Below, piece by piece: positions 8,109 through 15,739 of a DNA stretch of 64,000 nucleotides. The notes under the pieces are model-generated. The model saw nothing but the letters and a program-made list of their open reading frames with translations. It was not told the DNA's origin and did not search any database. Every line of letters starts with the position of its first letter. Within the stretch, counting starts at the first letter, position 1. The DNA comes from Streptomyces cyanogenus (GTDB taxonomy: Bacteria; Actinomycetota; Actinomycetes; Streptomycetales; Streptomycetaceae), in NCBI RefSeq assembly GCF_017526105.1, contig NZ_CP071839.1, positions 3,214,501-3,278,500 of the forward strand, in the 5' to 3' direction. Both the position numbers and the translations under genes were made by a program.

Positions 8109-8918
8109 TCAGCGCTGCTGGCAGCCGGGGCACCAGAAGAGGTTGCGGGCGGCGAGGCCGGCGGTCCGGATCTCGCTGCCGCAGACGTGGCAGGGCAGGG
8201 TGGCGCGGCGGTAGACGTAGACCTCGCCGCCGTGGTCGTCCACGCGGGGCGGGCGGCCCATCGCCTCCGGGGTGTGCTCCGGGCGGACGGTGTCGATCCG
8301 GTTGTTCCGCACGCCCTCCCGCATCAGGTCCACCAGGTCGGCCCAGAGGGCGTCCCACTCGGCCGGGGTGATGTCCCGGCCGGCGCGGTAGGGGTCGATG
8401 CCGTGCCGGAAGAGGACCTCGGCGCGGTAGACGTTGCCGACGCCGGCCACGGTCTTCTGGTCCATGAGCAGCGCGGCGATCGTCGTACGGCTGCGGGAGA
8501 TCCTCCGGTACGCCGTGCGCGGGTCGGCGTCCTCGCGGAGCGGGTCGGGGCCGAGCCGGTCGTGGATCGCCTGCTTCTCGGCGTCCGTGATCAGGGCGCA
8601 GGTGGTGGGGCCGCGCAGGTCGACGTACGACGTGTCGGTCGCGAGCCGGAGCCGGACGGTGTCGGTGGGCGGGGGTGCCGGGGCGTCGCCGAAGCCGACC
8701 TTGCCGAAGAGGCCGAGGTGGATGTGGATCCAGTCGGCGTCCCGGAAGCCCAGGAAGAGGTGCTTGCCGTGGGCTTCGGTGGCGGTCAGCTCGGTACGGT
8801 GCAGGAGGGCGGCGGCGTCGGAGAACTTGCCCTGGGGGCTGGTGACGTGGGGGGCCGTGCCGAGGAAGTGCTCGGCGTAGTCCTGGGCCAGCCGATGGAT
8901 CGTGTGCCCTTCCGGCAC
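8109..8918 (-). CDS. Fpg/Nei-family DNA glycosylase/AP lyase
   Basis: 269 aa. The GTG start (AAAGGA 8 nt upstream) gives PEGHTIHRLAQDY after Met, with the N-terminal Pro nucleophile and Glu used for Schiff-base beta/delta-elimination. DQKTVAGVGNVYRAEVLFRHGI is the helix-two-turn-helix. The C-terminus has CHVCGSEIRTAGLAARNLFWCPGCQ, the zinc finger with its DNA-binding Arg. PEGHT and the loop composition place it nearer Nei (Nei2-type in actinobacteria) than MutM. It removes oxidised pyrimidines or ring-opened purines in base-excision repair. Upstream in the same direction lie duplicated palindromes and rpiB. Confidence 0.9.
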   Translation of the reverse strand: MPEGHTIHRLAQDYAEHFLGTAPHVTSPQGKFSDAAALLHRTELTATEAHGKHLFLGFRDADWIHIHLGLFGKVGFGDAPAPPPTDTVRLRLATDTSYVDLRGPTTCALITDAEKQAIHDRLGPDPLREDADPRTAYRRISRSRTTIAALLMDQKTVAGVGNVYRAEVLFRHGIDPYRAGRDITPAEWDALWADLVDLMREGVRNNRIDTVRPEHTPEAMGRPPRVDDHGGEVYVYRRATLPCHVCGSEIRTAGLAARNLFWCPGCQQR

Positions 8919-8952
8919 GGTGGGGTGTCCTTTCGGTTGCTCGCCCGCCCGG

Positions 8953-9083
8953 CCACCCGTCCCGGTCGGTCCAGAGGTGGACGAGTGGGCCGGGCTGCGG
9001 CGTCCGCCACCCGCCTCCGGTGGGCGCGCCGTCGTCTTTCCACCCGCCCACCCGTCTCGGTCGGTCGAGAGGTGGACGGGTGG
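8953..9083. repeat. duplicated 36-bp palindromic unit
   Basis: Two copies, 8953-8988 and 9048-9083, start 95 bp apart with about 90% identity. Each begins CCACCCGTC and ends GACGGGTGG (GACGAGTGG in the first copy), so each can fold into a stem. The second copy also has an inner TCTCG/CGAGA stem. They fill the gap between rpiB and the glycosylase gene. No open frame with gene-like features runs across them. Confidence 0.6.
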
Positions 9084-9168
9084 GGCCGGGGTGGGCGGAC
9101 CGGTCGGGGTGAAGCGGCGTGCCCTGGGGTCTCCGGTCCGGCCCGACAGGCGGTCGGGCCGGCGGAGG

Positions 9169-9654
9169 TCACTGCTGGGGGTGGTGGGGCGGGATCGGGG
9201 GGAGGTCGCCCGTGGTCTCGTACGACGCCAGCATGTCGATGCGGCGGATGTGACGCTCGTCACCGGAGAACGGGGTGTTGAGGAAGACCTCGACGAACTT
9301 GGTCGCCTCCTCCGTGCTGTGCATCCGCGCACCCACGGCCACCACGTTGGCGTTGTTGTGCTGGCGCCCGAGCGCCGCCGTCTCCTCGCTCCAGGCGAGC
9401 GCCGCGCGCACACCCTTCACCTTGTTCGCGGCGATCTGCTCACCGTTGCCGGAGCCGCCGATCACGATGCCGAGGGCGTCCGGGTCCGCGGCCGTCCTCT
9501 CCGCGGCGCGGAGGCAGAAGGGCGGGTAGTCGTCCTGGGCGTCGTAGATGTGCGGCCCGCAGTCGACGGGCTCGTGGCCGGCGGCCTTCAGCCACTCGGC
9601 GAGGTGGTTCTTGAGTTCGTAGCCCGCATGGTCGGAGCCGAGATACACGCGCAT
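9169..9654 (-). CDS. rpiB: ribose-5-phosphate isomerase B
   Basis: 161 aa, typical of RpiB/LacAB isomerases. It opens MRVYLGSDHAGYELK (substrate-phosphate region), has IGGSGNGEQIAANK (active-site loop; this branch has Ser where the E. coli enzyme has Cys) and RQHNNANVVAVGARM. It interconverts ribose-5-phosphate and ribulose-5-phosphate in the cytoplasmic non-oxidative pentose phosphate pathway. The ATG of MRVYLG has no visible Shine-Dalgarno site, so the message may be leaderless; a longer in-frame reading upstream lacks homology. Same direction as the glycosylase gene, about 250 nt away. Confidence 0.92.
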   Translation of the reverse strand: MRVYLGSDHAGYELKNHLAEWLKAAGHEPVDCGPHIYDAQDDYPPFCLRAAERTAADPDALGIVIGGSGNGEQIAANKVKGVRAALAWSEETAALGRQHNNANVVAVGARMHSTEEATKFVEVFLNTPFSGDERHIRRIDMLASYETTGDLPPIPPHHPQQ

Positions 9655-9867
9655 GCAACGAGTGTGACACGCCCGTTTCCGGGCAGCAGCCCCGGGTGGC
9701 GACGGGCGTCCGACAGGAAATCTGTGAGCCAGGCCATTGATCCTCAAGGAAACCTCAAGTAACAATCCGGATTCAGAGGTTCCCGAATTCGTTCACCTCG
9801 GATTCACTGGACCGACTCGTACACCGCTCGTGCGGGCAGCTTCACCTGGCGCAAAGGAAATCCGTCC

Positions 9868-11286
9868 ATGACCCCTGGTTCGGGCCTCCAAGCAGGACTG
9901 AAAAACCGCCACCTCACGATGATCGCTATCGGTGGCGTCATCGGAGCCGGCCTCTTCGTCGGCTCCAGCTCCGGTATCGCCACCGCGGGACCCGGCATCC
10001 TCCTGTCCTATGCCCTCGTCGGCACCCTCGTCGTGCTCGTGATGCGCATGCTCGGCGAGATGTCCGCGGCCAATCCGACCTCCGGCTCCTTCTCCGCGCA
10101 CGCCGACCGTGCGCTGGGCCGCTGGGCCGGGTTCTCCATCGGCTGGCTCTACTGGTTCTTCTGGGTCGTCGTGCTCGCCGTCGAGGCGACCGCCGGCGCG
10201 AAGATCCTCGAAGGCTGGGTCCCGGCCGTCCCGCAGTGGGGCTGGGCACTCATCGTGATGGTCGTGCTGACCGCGACCAACCTCGTCTCCGTCGGCTCCT
10301 ACGGCGAGTTCGAGTTCTGGTTCGCCGGCATCAAGGTCGTGGCGATCGGCGCGTTCATCGTCGTCGGTCTGCTCGCCGTGTTCGGCGTGCTGCCGGGCGT
10401 GGACGCCGAGAAGGCATCCTTCGGCAACCTCACCTCGCACGGCGGCTTCCTGCCGCACGGTCCGGGTGCGATCCTCACCGGCGTGCTGCTGGTCGTCTTC
10501 TCCTTCATGGGCAGCGAGATCGCCACCCTGGCGGCCGGCGAGTCCGAGGACCCGCAGAAGGCGGTCACCAAGTCGACCAACAGCATCATCTGGCGGATCG
10601 GCGTCTTCTACCTGGGCTCGATCCTGGTCGTGGTCTCGCTGCTGCCGTGGGACGACAAGTCCATCGCGAAGGACGGCTCCTACGTCGCCGCCCTGAACTC
10701 GCTGGGCATCGCACACGCCGGTGAGATCATGAACTTCATCGTGCTGACCTCGGTGCTGTCCTGTCTGAACTCCGGCCTGTACACGGCCTCCCGTATGGCC
10801 TTCTCGCTCGGTGAGCGGGGTGACGCGCCGAAGGCGTTCGCGCGGGTCAACAGCCGGGGCGTGCCGATGGCGGCGATCCTCGCGTCGGTCGTGTTCGGCT
10901 TCGTCGCCGTCTTCTTCAACTACCTGTCCCCGGACAAGATCTTCCTCTTCCTGGTCAACTCGTCCGGCGCGGTGGCCCTGTTCGTGTGGCTGGTCATCTG
11001 CTTCTCGCAGCTGCGGATGCGGAAGATCATCCAGCGCGAGGCGCCGGACAAGCTCATCGTGAAGATGTGGCTGTACCCGTACCTGACCTGGGCGACGGCC
11101 GCGCTGATCGTGTTCGTCCTCGGCTACATGCTGACCGACACCGAGCACGACGGCCGGGAGACCGTGCTGCTGTCGCTGCTGGTCGCGGCGATCGTGCTGG
11201 TGATCGCCGTGGTGAAGGAGCAGATCAGGCCGGGCCGCCCGGCTCCCGCGGCCGAGGCTCCGGCCGACAAGGTGTCCGTCGGCTGA
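9868..11286 (+). CDS. APC-family amino acid permease (GabP-like)
   Basis: 472 aa, 12 predicted helices. LKNRHLTMIAIGGVIGAGLFVGSS is the first amphipathic/TM1 motif of the amino acid transporter family (GabP, AroP, CycA), and the TM3 region MLGEMSAANPTSGSFSAHADRALG is equally diagnostic. It imports GABA or neutral/aromatic amino acids by proton symport; the substrate cannot be fixed from sequence. RBS AAAGGA about 9 nt before ATG. A 21-bp-stem terminator follows. A paralogue lies at 19662-21047. Confidence 0.9.
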   Translation: MTPGSGLQAGLKNRHLTMIAIGGVIGAGLFVGSSSGIATAGPGILLSYALVGTLVVLVMRMLGEMSAANPTSGSFSAHADRALGRWAGFSIGWLYWFFWVVVLAVEATAGAKILEGWVPAVPQWGWALIVMVVLTATNLVSVGSYGEFEFWFAGIKVVAIGAFIVVGLLAVFGVLPGVDAEKASFGNLTSHGGFLPHGPGAILTGVLLVVFSFMGSEIATLAAGESEDPQKAVTKSTNSIIWRIGVFYLGSILVVVSLLPWDDKSIAKDGSYVAALNSLGIAHAGEIMNFIVLTSVLSCLNSGLYTASRMAFSLGERGDAPKAFARVNSRGVPMAAILASVVFGFVAVFFNYLSPDKIFLFLVNSSGAVALFVWLVICFSQLRMRKIIQREAPDKLIVKMWLYPYLTWATAALIVFVLGYMLTDTEHDGRETVLLSLLVAAIVLVIAVVKEQIRPGRPAPAAEAPADKVSVG

Positions 11287-11300
11287 CCCGACCCGCACCG

Positions 11301-11347
11301 GCAGGGCCGCATGGCCTGACGCACACCGTCAGGCCATGCGGCCCTGC
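11301..11347 (+). terminator. strong hairpin terminator of the permease gene
   Basis: A 21-bp perfect inverted repeat, GCAGGGCCGCATGGCCTGAC(G) and its complement, around a CACAC loop, 14 nt past the permease stop codon. One of the longest perfect stems in the window. Confidence 0.8.
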
Positions 11348-11801
11348 TGCGTTCCCGGCCCCGGGGTCACCGCCGCTCCCTGGATGCGGACGCTCCGCGG
11401 CGACGGGGCGCGCTGACTGACGGCAGATGGCCGCGGCAGCCGAGCGGTGCGGGCCCGCGCCGCGCCAGGGGCCCCTCCTGCGCGGTGAGCAGTGGGGAAG
11501 GATGCACACCGAGCGTGGGCGCGGCCTCGTGCGCTCTGGGCGGCCGGTCCCGGACGTGCCCGCACCGAGCCCGGCCGCGGCGTCGCGCGCCCTGGGCGGC
11601 GGGCCCCGATTCCGCCGCTCTGGCCGGTCCGCCGCAGCAGTTCCCCGTCCCGGTCGAGAGGCCGGCCACCTGAGCGGTTCCCGCTGCCGATGCCGACGGC
11701 CGGGGAGCGGGCGGGGACCGCGCCGGACCCGGTGGGAGTGGGCGGCGGCCGTGCCGGACCCGGTGGTCGGGCTGTCGGGCGGGGGCACCGCTCGGGGGCG
11801 G

Positions 11802-12121
11802 GAAGCGAGGGCGGTGCGGGAGCGGGGCCCGGTCGGGACACCACTCGGGACGGGGAAGCGAGACACGGTGCCGGAGCGGGGCCCGGTCGGGACACCACTC
11901 GGGACGGGGAAGCGAGACACGGTGCCGGAGCCGAACCCGGCCGGGACACCACTCGGGACGGGAAAGCGAGACACGGTGCCGGAGCGGGGCCCGGTCGGGA
12001 CACCACTCGGGACGGGAAAGCGAGACACGGTGCCGGAGCCAAACCCGGCCGGGACACCACTCGGGACGGGAAAGCGAGACACGGTCCGGGAACCGAACCC
12101 GGCCCGGACACCACTTGGGGC
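11802..12121. repeat. 54-bp tandem repeat (minisatellite), about six copies
   Basis: Units start at 11802 (53 bp, diverged), 11855, 11909, 11963, 12017 and 12071 (decaying). Each contains AAGCGAGACACGGTGCCGG and GGGACACCACTCGGGACGGG. Two subtypes differ in the middle: GCGGGGCCCGGTC (units 1, 2, 4) and GCCGAACCCGGCC-like (units 3, 5, 6), an alternation suggesting duplication of a two-unit block. Confidence 0.85.
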
Positions 12122-12147
12122 CGAGGAGCAAGGCGCGCGGCAAGGCT

Positions 12148-12224
12148 GTTCGGCTCGGAAACGAGGGAAGAGGCTCGCCGGGGTCCGTTCGGCTCGGAAA
12201 CGCGGAAGAGGCCCGCCCGGATCA
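12148..12224. repeat. tandem duplication of about 38 bp
   Basis: GTTCGGCTCGGAAACG starts both copies (12148 and 12187); each continues into GGAAGAGGC-CGCC. The first copy contains the left arm of the bioY terminator stem. Confidence 0.6.
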
Positions 12225-12252
12225 CGGAGACCTGTGACCCGGCGAGCCTCTT
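12168..12252 (-). terminator. long-stem terminator of bioY
   Basis: AAGAGGCTCGCCGGGGTC (12168-12185) pairs with GACCCGGCGAGCCTCTT (12236-12252), 17 bp with one bulged G and a loop of about 50 nt. It begins about 18 nt past the bioY stop on the minus strand. Confidence 0.6.
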
Positions 12253-12270
12253 GCGGCGGGAACGAGCGCG

Positions 12271-12849
12271 TCAGCGCTTGTCGACGAGCTTCCACGCGGT
12301 GGGCAGCAGGCCCATCGCCAGGGCCGCCTTCACGGCGTCGCCGATCAGGAACGGGGTGAGGCCGGCGGCGACGGCCTGGGAGGCCGAGAGGTCGGCGGCG
12401 TAGGCCAGGTACGGGACGCCGACCGCGTAGATGATCGCCTCGCCCAGCAGCATGGTGCCGGCCATGCGCAGCACGGAGCGGTCGGCGCCGCGGCGGGCCA
12501 GGGCGCCCACCACGGTGGACGCCAGCAGCATGCCGAGGATGTAGCCGAAGGACACCGACGCCCCGGAGGTGCCGTGGGCGAACCACGGGACGCCGGCGAG
12601 CCCGGCGAGGGCGTACACGGCGAGCGCGGCGAGGCCCCGGCTCGCGCCCAGCGCCGTGCCGACCAGCAGCGCGGCGAAGGTCTGGCCGGTCACCGGCACC
12701 GGGGAGCCGGGGACGGGGACGGCGATCTGGGCGGCCAGGCCGGTGAGCGCGGCGCCGCCGAGCACGAGCGCGACGTCGCGGACGCGGGACGCGGGGAGCA
12801 GGTCGGCGAGTACCTCGCGGGGGCGGGCGGTGGCGGCAGCGGTGCTCAT
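12271..12849 (-). CDS. bioY: biotin transporter substrate-specific component BioY
   Basis: 192 aa, six hydrophobic segments. GLAAQIAVPVPGSPVPVTGQ followed by TFAALLVGTALGASRGLAAL is the conserved BioY region, and FGYILGMLLASTVVGALARR is the second conserved block. BioY is the S-component of an ECF-type transporter and binds biotin in the membrane; no BioM/BioN or shared ECF module lies beside it, so it may act alone or with a distant EcfAAT. ATG chosen with GGAG 5 nt upstream. Monocistronic with its own terminator. Confidence 0.93.
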   Translation of the reverse strand: MSTAAATARPREVLADLLPASRVRDVALVLGGAALTGLAAQIAVPVPGSPVPVTGQTFAALLVGTALGASRGLAALAVYALAGLAGVPWFAHGTSGASVSFGYILGMLLASTVVGALARRGADRSVLRMAGTMLLGEAIIYAVGVPYLAYAADLSASQAVAAGLTPFLIGDAVKAALAMGLLPTAWKLVDKR

Positions 12850-13122
12850 GGGTACTCCGCGGGTGACGGGGACATGCTGGGACACGGTGACGCTATCCCA
12901 GCCCCCTCGGGCCGATCACCGTCAGCGCTCGACAAAGGGCGGAACCGGAGCTTGGTGGGCTCCGGACAAAGGATGCCGGTTACACCGGTCCGGTCGTGAG
13001 ACTGATCACAGAGGCAGGGACGTCTGGCTCACTGGACCGGGCGCCGGGGGGACTGTGGGATCCCACCAAACGCATTCGGGTCGTCTGGCCGGATTCCCCT
13101 TCGCTGCCCTACCCTTCCAGCC

Positions 13123-13209
13123 ATGGTTGCCCAGGCCCGGAATCTCACCTCGCGTCGCTATGTCGACCTGCGACGCCAGGGCACGGCCACCTGTCGCCGC
13201 CCCGGGTAG
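13123..13209 (+). CDS. putative leader peptide, sulfur-type (28 aa), upstream of ROK regulator
   Basis: A short ORF containing NLTSRRYVDLRRQGTATC and ending CRRPG-stop. The LTSRRxVDLxR...C pattern matches the short leader peptides I recall being annotated upstream of sulfonate/sulfur-uptake genes in Streptomyces. There is no Shine-Dalgarno site. TACCCT lies exactly 7 nt before the ATG, the spacing of a -10 box for a leaderless transcript. The stop is 64 nt before the ROK gene. In mycobacteria, Cys-containing leaderless leaders mediate cysteine-responsive attenuation; a similar role here is inferred. Confidence 0.75.
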   Translation: MVAQARNLTSRRYVDLRRQGTATCRRPG

Positions 13210-13273
13210 GGGCGGGCTCCGGCGCGCCTCTGTCCTCCGAGACGTGTCGGCCCCGTTCCCGAGGACGGTCCTC

Positions 13274-14473
13274 ATGCCCCGTACCGCGGCTCCCACCCTG
13301 CCCTCCCCCGTTCCGCGCGCCGCCGACAGCGACCGGCGGCGCACCAGCGCCAGTGTCGTACTGCGCTCCGTGCTGGAGCACGGGCCGGTGGCGCGCAGCA
13401 CCATCTCCCGGCTGACGGGCCTGTCGCCCGCGTCGGTGACCGAGCACTGCGCCCGGCTCGCCGAGCGGGGCCTGATCCGGGAGTCGGCCGAGCCCCGCCG
13501 CTCGAACGGGGTCGGCCGCCCGCACCAGCCCCTCGACCTGGACGACACCCGCTTCCTGGTCGCCGGCGTGCACGTGGCCGTGCCGTACACGACGGTGGCG
13601 CTGCTGGATCTGCGCGGCCGGGTGGTGGCGCGGCGGGAGCTGCGGCACGAGCGGACCGAGCCCGGCTGGGTGCTGGCGCGGGCGGCCGAGGGGCTCGCGG
13701 GGCTGCTCGCCGGGGTGCCCGGCCGGCGCCCGCTGGGGGTCGGGGTGGCGGTGGGCGGCTGGGTGGACCGGGAGACGGGCACCGTGGTCGAGCACGAGCT
13801 GCTGGGCTGGCGGGAGGTGCCGGTGCGGGAACTGCTCGGCGCCCGCACCGGCCTGCCGGTCCAGGTGGACGGGCACGCGCGGGCGCTGGTCCACGGGGAG
13901 CGGCTGTTCGGGCGGGCCCGGGGCAGCCGGAGCGTGCTGCACCTGTTCGTGGGCAACGTGGTGGACGCCGCCTTCTCCACCCATGCCGAGGTGCACTACG
14001 GGCCCCGGTCGGCGGCCGGTGCGATCGCCCATCTGCCGGTGCCGGGCGGCACCGAGCCGTGCGCGTGCGGCCGTACCGGCTGCCTCCAAGTGGAGCTGAG
14101 CGAGCGGACGTTGTGCCGGCGGGCGCGGGCGGCCGGGGTGATCGGATCGGCCAACCCGATGCACGTGGTGGCCGCGGCGGCGGGCGGGGACCCGGTGGCC
14201 AGGCGGCTGCTGGTGGACCGGGCCCGGACGACCGGGCGGGCGGCCGGGCTGCTGCTGGACGTGCTGAACCCGGAGACGGTCGTGGTCACCGAGGTCGGTG
14301 TCATCCACTTCGAGGACTGCCTCCAGGCGCTGCGGGAGGCGGTCGGCCCGGAGCGTTCGGCCGCCGTCGTACCGACGAGTTTCCCGGAATCCGTGCTCGC
14401 GGTGGCGGGCGGATCGGTCGTGCTGGACGCGCTCTTCCGGGATCCGATGGGTGCGTCACCTGAGAGTATTTAA
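13274..14473 (+). CDS. ROK-family transcriptional regulator
   Basis: 399 aa. A winged helix-turn-helix (residues ~20-80: VLEHGPVARSTISRLTGLSP then ASVTEHCARLAERGLI) is followed by a ROK sugar-kinase-like domain. The ROK zinc motif is present as CACGRTGCLQ; the usual Glu after GCL is Gln. The ATP/sugar-kinase active site looks degraded, as in NagC/XylR-type repressors. It lies just downstream of a sulfur-type leader peptide and 0.2 kb upstream of the sulfonate ABC operon, all on one strand, so it probably regulates that operon. A ROK protein for sulfonate genes is unusual. RBS GAGG 9 nt before ATG. Confidence 0.85.
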   Translation: MPRTAAPTLPSPVPRAADSDRRRTSASVVLRSVLEHGPVARSTISRLTGLSPASVTEHCARLAERGLIRESAEPRRSNGVGRPHQPLDLDDTRFLVAGVHVAVPYTTVALLDLRGRVVARRELRHERTEPGWVLARAAEGLAGLLAGVPGRRPLGVGVAVGGWVDRETGTVVEHELLGWREVPVRELLGARTGLPVQVDGHARALVHGERLFGRARGSRSVLHLFVGNVVDAAFSTHAEVHYGPRSAAGAIAHLPVPGGTEPCACGRTGCLQVELSERTLCRRARAAGVIGSANPMHVVAAAAGGDPVARRLLVDRARTTGRAAGLLLDVLNPETVVVTEVGVIHFEDCLQALREAVGPERSAAVVPTSFPESVLAVAGGSVVLDALFRDPMGASPESI

Positions 14474-14490
14474 TTCAGAAACTCGGAATG

Positions 14491-14520
14491 TTGACAGGGG
14501 GCGAGCGTGACCGGGAACAT
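14491..14520 (+). promoter_or_regulatory. sigma-70-type promoter for sulfonate operon leader
   Basis: TTGACA (14491-14496) and GAACAT (14515-14520) are separated by 18 bp. The predicted transcription start, 7 nt past the -10 box, coincides with the A of the Cys-rich leader-peptide ATG, so the transcript would be leaderless. Confidence 0.55.
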
Positions 14521-14527
14521 CCTGGTC

Positions 14528-14566
14528 ATGAGCCCTCTCACCAGCTGTCGCACCGTCTGTTGCTGA
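14528..14566 (+). CDS. Cys-rich leader peptide (12 aa) upstream of sulfonate transporter
   Basis: Encodes MSPLTSCRTVCC-stop: three cysteines in twelve residues, two directly before the stop. No Shine-Dalgarno site; the ATG sits where the TTGACA/GAACAT promoter should start transcription. The 124 nt to ssuA contain small GC-rich stems (GCGC-ATGAA-GCGC; TCCGG..CCGGA) followed by pyrimidine-rich TTTT tracts. The layout fits attenuation by ribosome stalling on Cys codons when cysteine is scarce, turning on sulfonate scavenging. The sequence shows the peptide and promoter; the mechanism is inferred. Confidence 0.7.
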   Translation: MSPLTSCRTVCC

Positions 14567-14690
14567 CATATTGCCGCGCATGAAGCGCGTGTTTCCCGCT
14601 GTGTGAGCTCCTCTTCCTCCGGCCTTGTCCGCCGGAATCCCTCCTGCCTTCCCGGCCTTTTCCCGTTCTTTTTCTCCTGGGAGTCCTCCC

Positions 14691-15734
14691 ATGCACCGTC
14701 GTGCCTTTCTCACATCCGTTTTCGGCGCGTCCGCCGCCGTGGCCGGCCTGTCCGGCTGCGCGCAGGGCAACGCCGCCGCCGACACCAGCGGAGCCGCCAC
14801 CAAGCCGCTCGCCGGCAAGGTCCCGGCCGGCACCAGCCTGAAGATCGCCTCCTATCTGGGGCAGCAGCAGCTGCAGTTCAGGCTGGCGAAACTGCCCGAG
14901 CTGCCGTTCACGGTGTCCGACTGGGTGAACATCGGGGCGGGCCCGGACGTGATCAACGCGTTCCGCGCCAAGTCGCTGGACCTCGCCAACAACGCCGGCA
15001 TCCCGCCGATCCAGGCCCACTACCAGGGCTTCGCCGCGAAGATCGTGGCGATCGACATCACCCGCAAGCCCAACTACCTCTTCGCCACCAGGCCCGGCAG
15101 CGACGTCCGCGCGGTCGCGGACTTCAAGGGCAAGAGGCTCGCGTTCTCCCAGGGCCAGGCGCAGGGCGTGGTGCTGCTGCGGGCGCTGAAGAAGGCCGGC
15201 CTGGCCTACGACGAGGTGAAGCTGGTCCCGCTGACCAGCAACCAGTTCTTCACCGCCCTGCAGTCCGGGCAGGTGGACGTGGCCCCGCTCGCCATCAACC
15301 AGGCGCCCGCCTACCTGAAGCAGTACGAGCCCAAGGGTGCCCGCTCCATCCCCACCGACGTCGTCGACCTGCTCAACCTGCTGTGGGCCCCGCAGTCGGT
15401 GCTGAACGACCCGGCGAAGGCGGCCGCGGTAGCCGCCTACATCCCGCAGTGGGCCAAGGGCCAGGTGTGGCAGTACGAGCACCCGGACGTGTGGGACGAG
15501 GAGTTCTACGTCAAGACGCAGAACCTCACCCTCGCGCAGGCCCGGGGCATCACCGAGCTGGCCAACAAGCCGCTCTTCCCGCCCAGCTGGGACGAGGCGA
15601 TCCGGTGGGAGCAGGAGACCGCCGATCTGCTCGCCGAGGGCGGCTTCGTGAAGAAGTTCGACGTGTCCTCGCTCTTCGACCACCGCTTCGAGTCCATCGC
15701 CGCCAAGGCCGTACCCGAGGAGTACCGGAGGTGA
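14691..15734 (+). CDS. ABC transporter substrate-binding lipoprotein, aliphatic sulfonate type (SsuA-like)
   Basis: 347 aa. A Tat-like/Sec signal (HRRAFLTSVFGASAAVAGL) ends in LSGC, a lipobox, so it is tethered outside the membrane. The body is the NMT1/SsuA periplasmic-binding fold: LKIASYLGQQQLQFRLAKL, then GPDVINAFRAKSLDLANNAG, and ITRKPNYLFATRPGS. Substrate-binding proteins of this branch capture sulfonates, taurine or nitrate; the downstream monooxygenase and TauD-type dioxygenase favour sulfonates. Start ATG with GGGAG 8 nt upstream. First structural gene of a five-gene operon with touching or overlapping ends. Confidence 0.88.
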   Translation: MHRRAFLTSVFGASAAVAGLSGCAQGNAAADTSGAATKPLAGKVPAGTSLKIASYLGQQQLQFRLAKLPELPFTVSDWVNIGAGPDVINAFRAKSLDLANNAGIPPIQAHYQGFAAKIVAIDITRKPNYLFATRPGSDVRAVADFKGKRLAFSQGQAQGVVLLRALKKAGLAYDEVKLVPLTSNQFFTALQSGQVDVAPLAINQAPAYLKQYEPKGARSIPTDVVDLLNLLWAPQSVLNDPAKAAAVAAYIPQWAKGQVWQYEHPDVWDEEFYVKTQNLTLAQARGITELANKPLFPPSWDEAIRWEQETADLLAEGGFVKKFDVSSLFDHRFESIAAKAVPEEYRR

Positions 15735-15739
15735 CCGCC

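Larger units (their letters stand above)
11348..12270. other. 0.9-kb intergenic region between convergent genes
   Basis: Holds the permease terminator on the left and the bioY terminator on the right, a 54-bp minisatellite (11802-12121) and a 38-bp tandem duplication (12148-12224). Several frames stay open across it only because the repeat unit is a multiple of three. None has a good ribosome binding site, a domain or Streptomyces-like composition, so no gene is called. Confidence 0.6.

Noticed and set aside
8919..9413. N-terminal extension of the Nei/Fpg glycosylase
   Set aside because: The enzyme needs Pro2 exposed after Met removal as its catalytic nucleophile, so translation must start at the GTG before PEGHT.
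11427..12359. An 18-residue repeat protein (GPVGTPLGTGKRDTVPER-like) across the 54-bp repeat
   Set aside because: Every frame is open because the unit is a multiple of three. No ribosome binding site, no homology, and the frame runs antisense into bioY.
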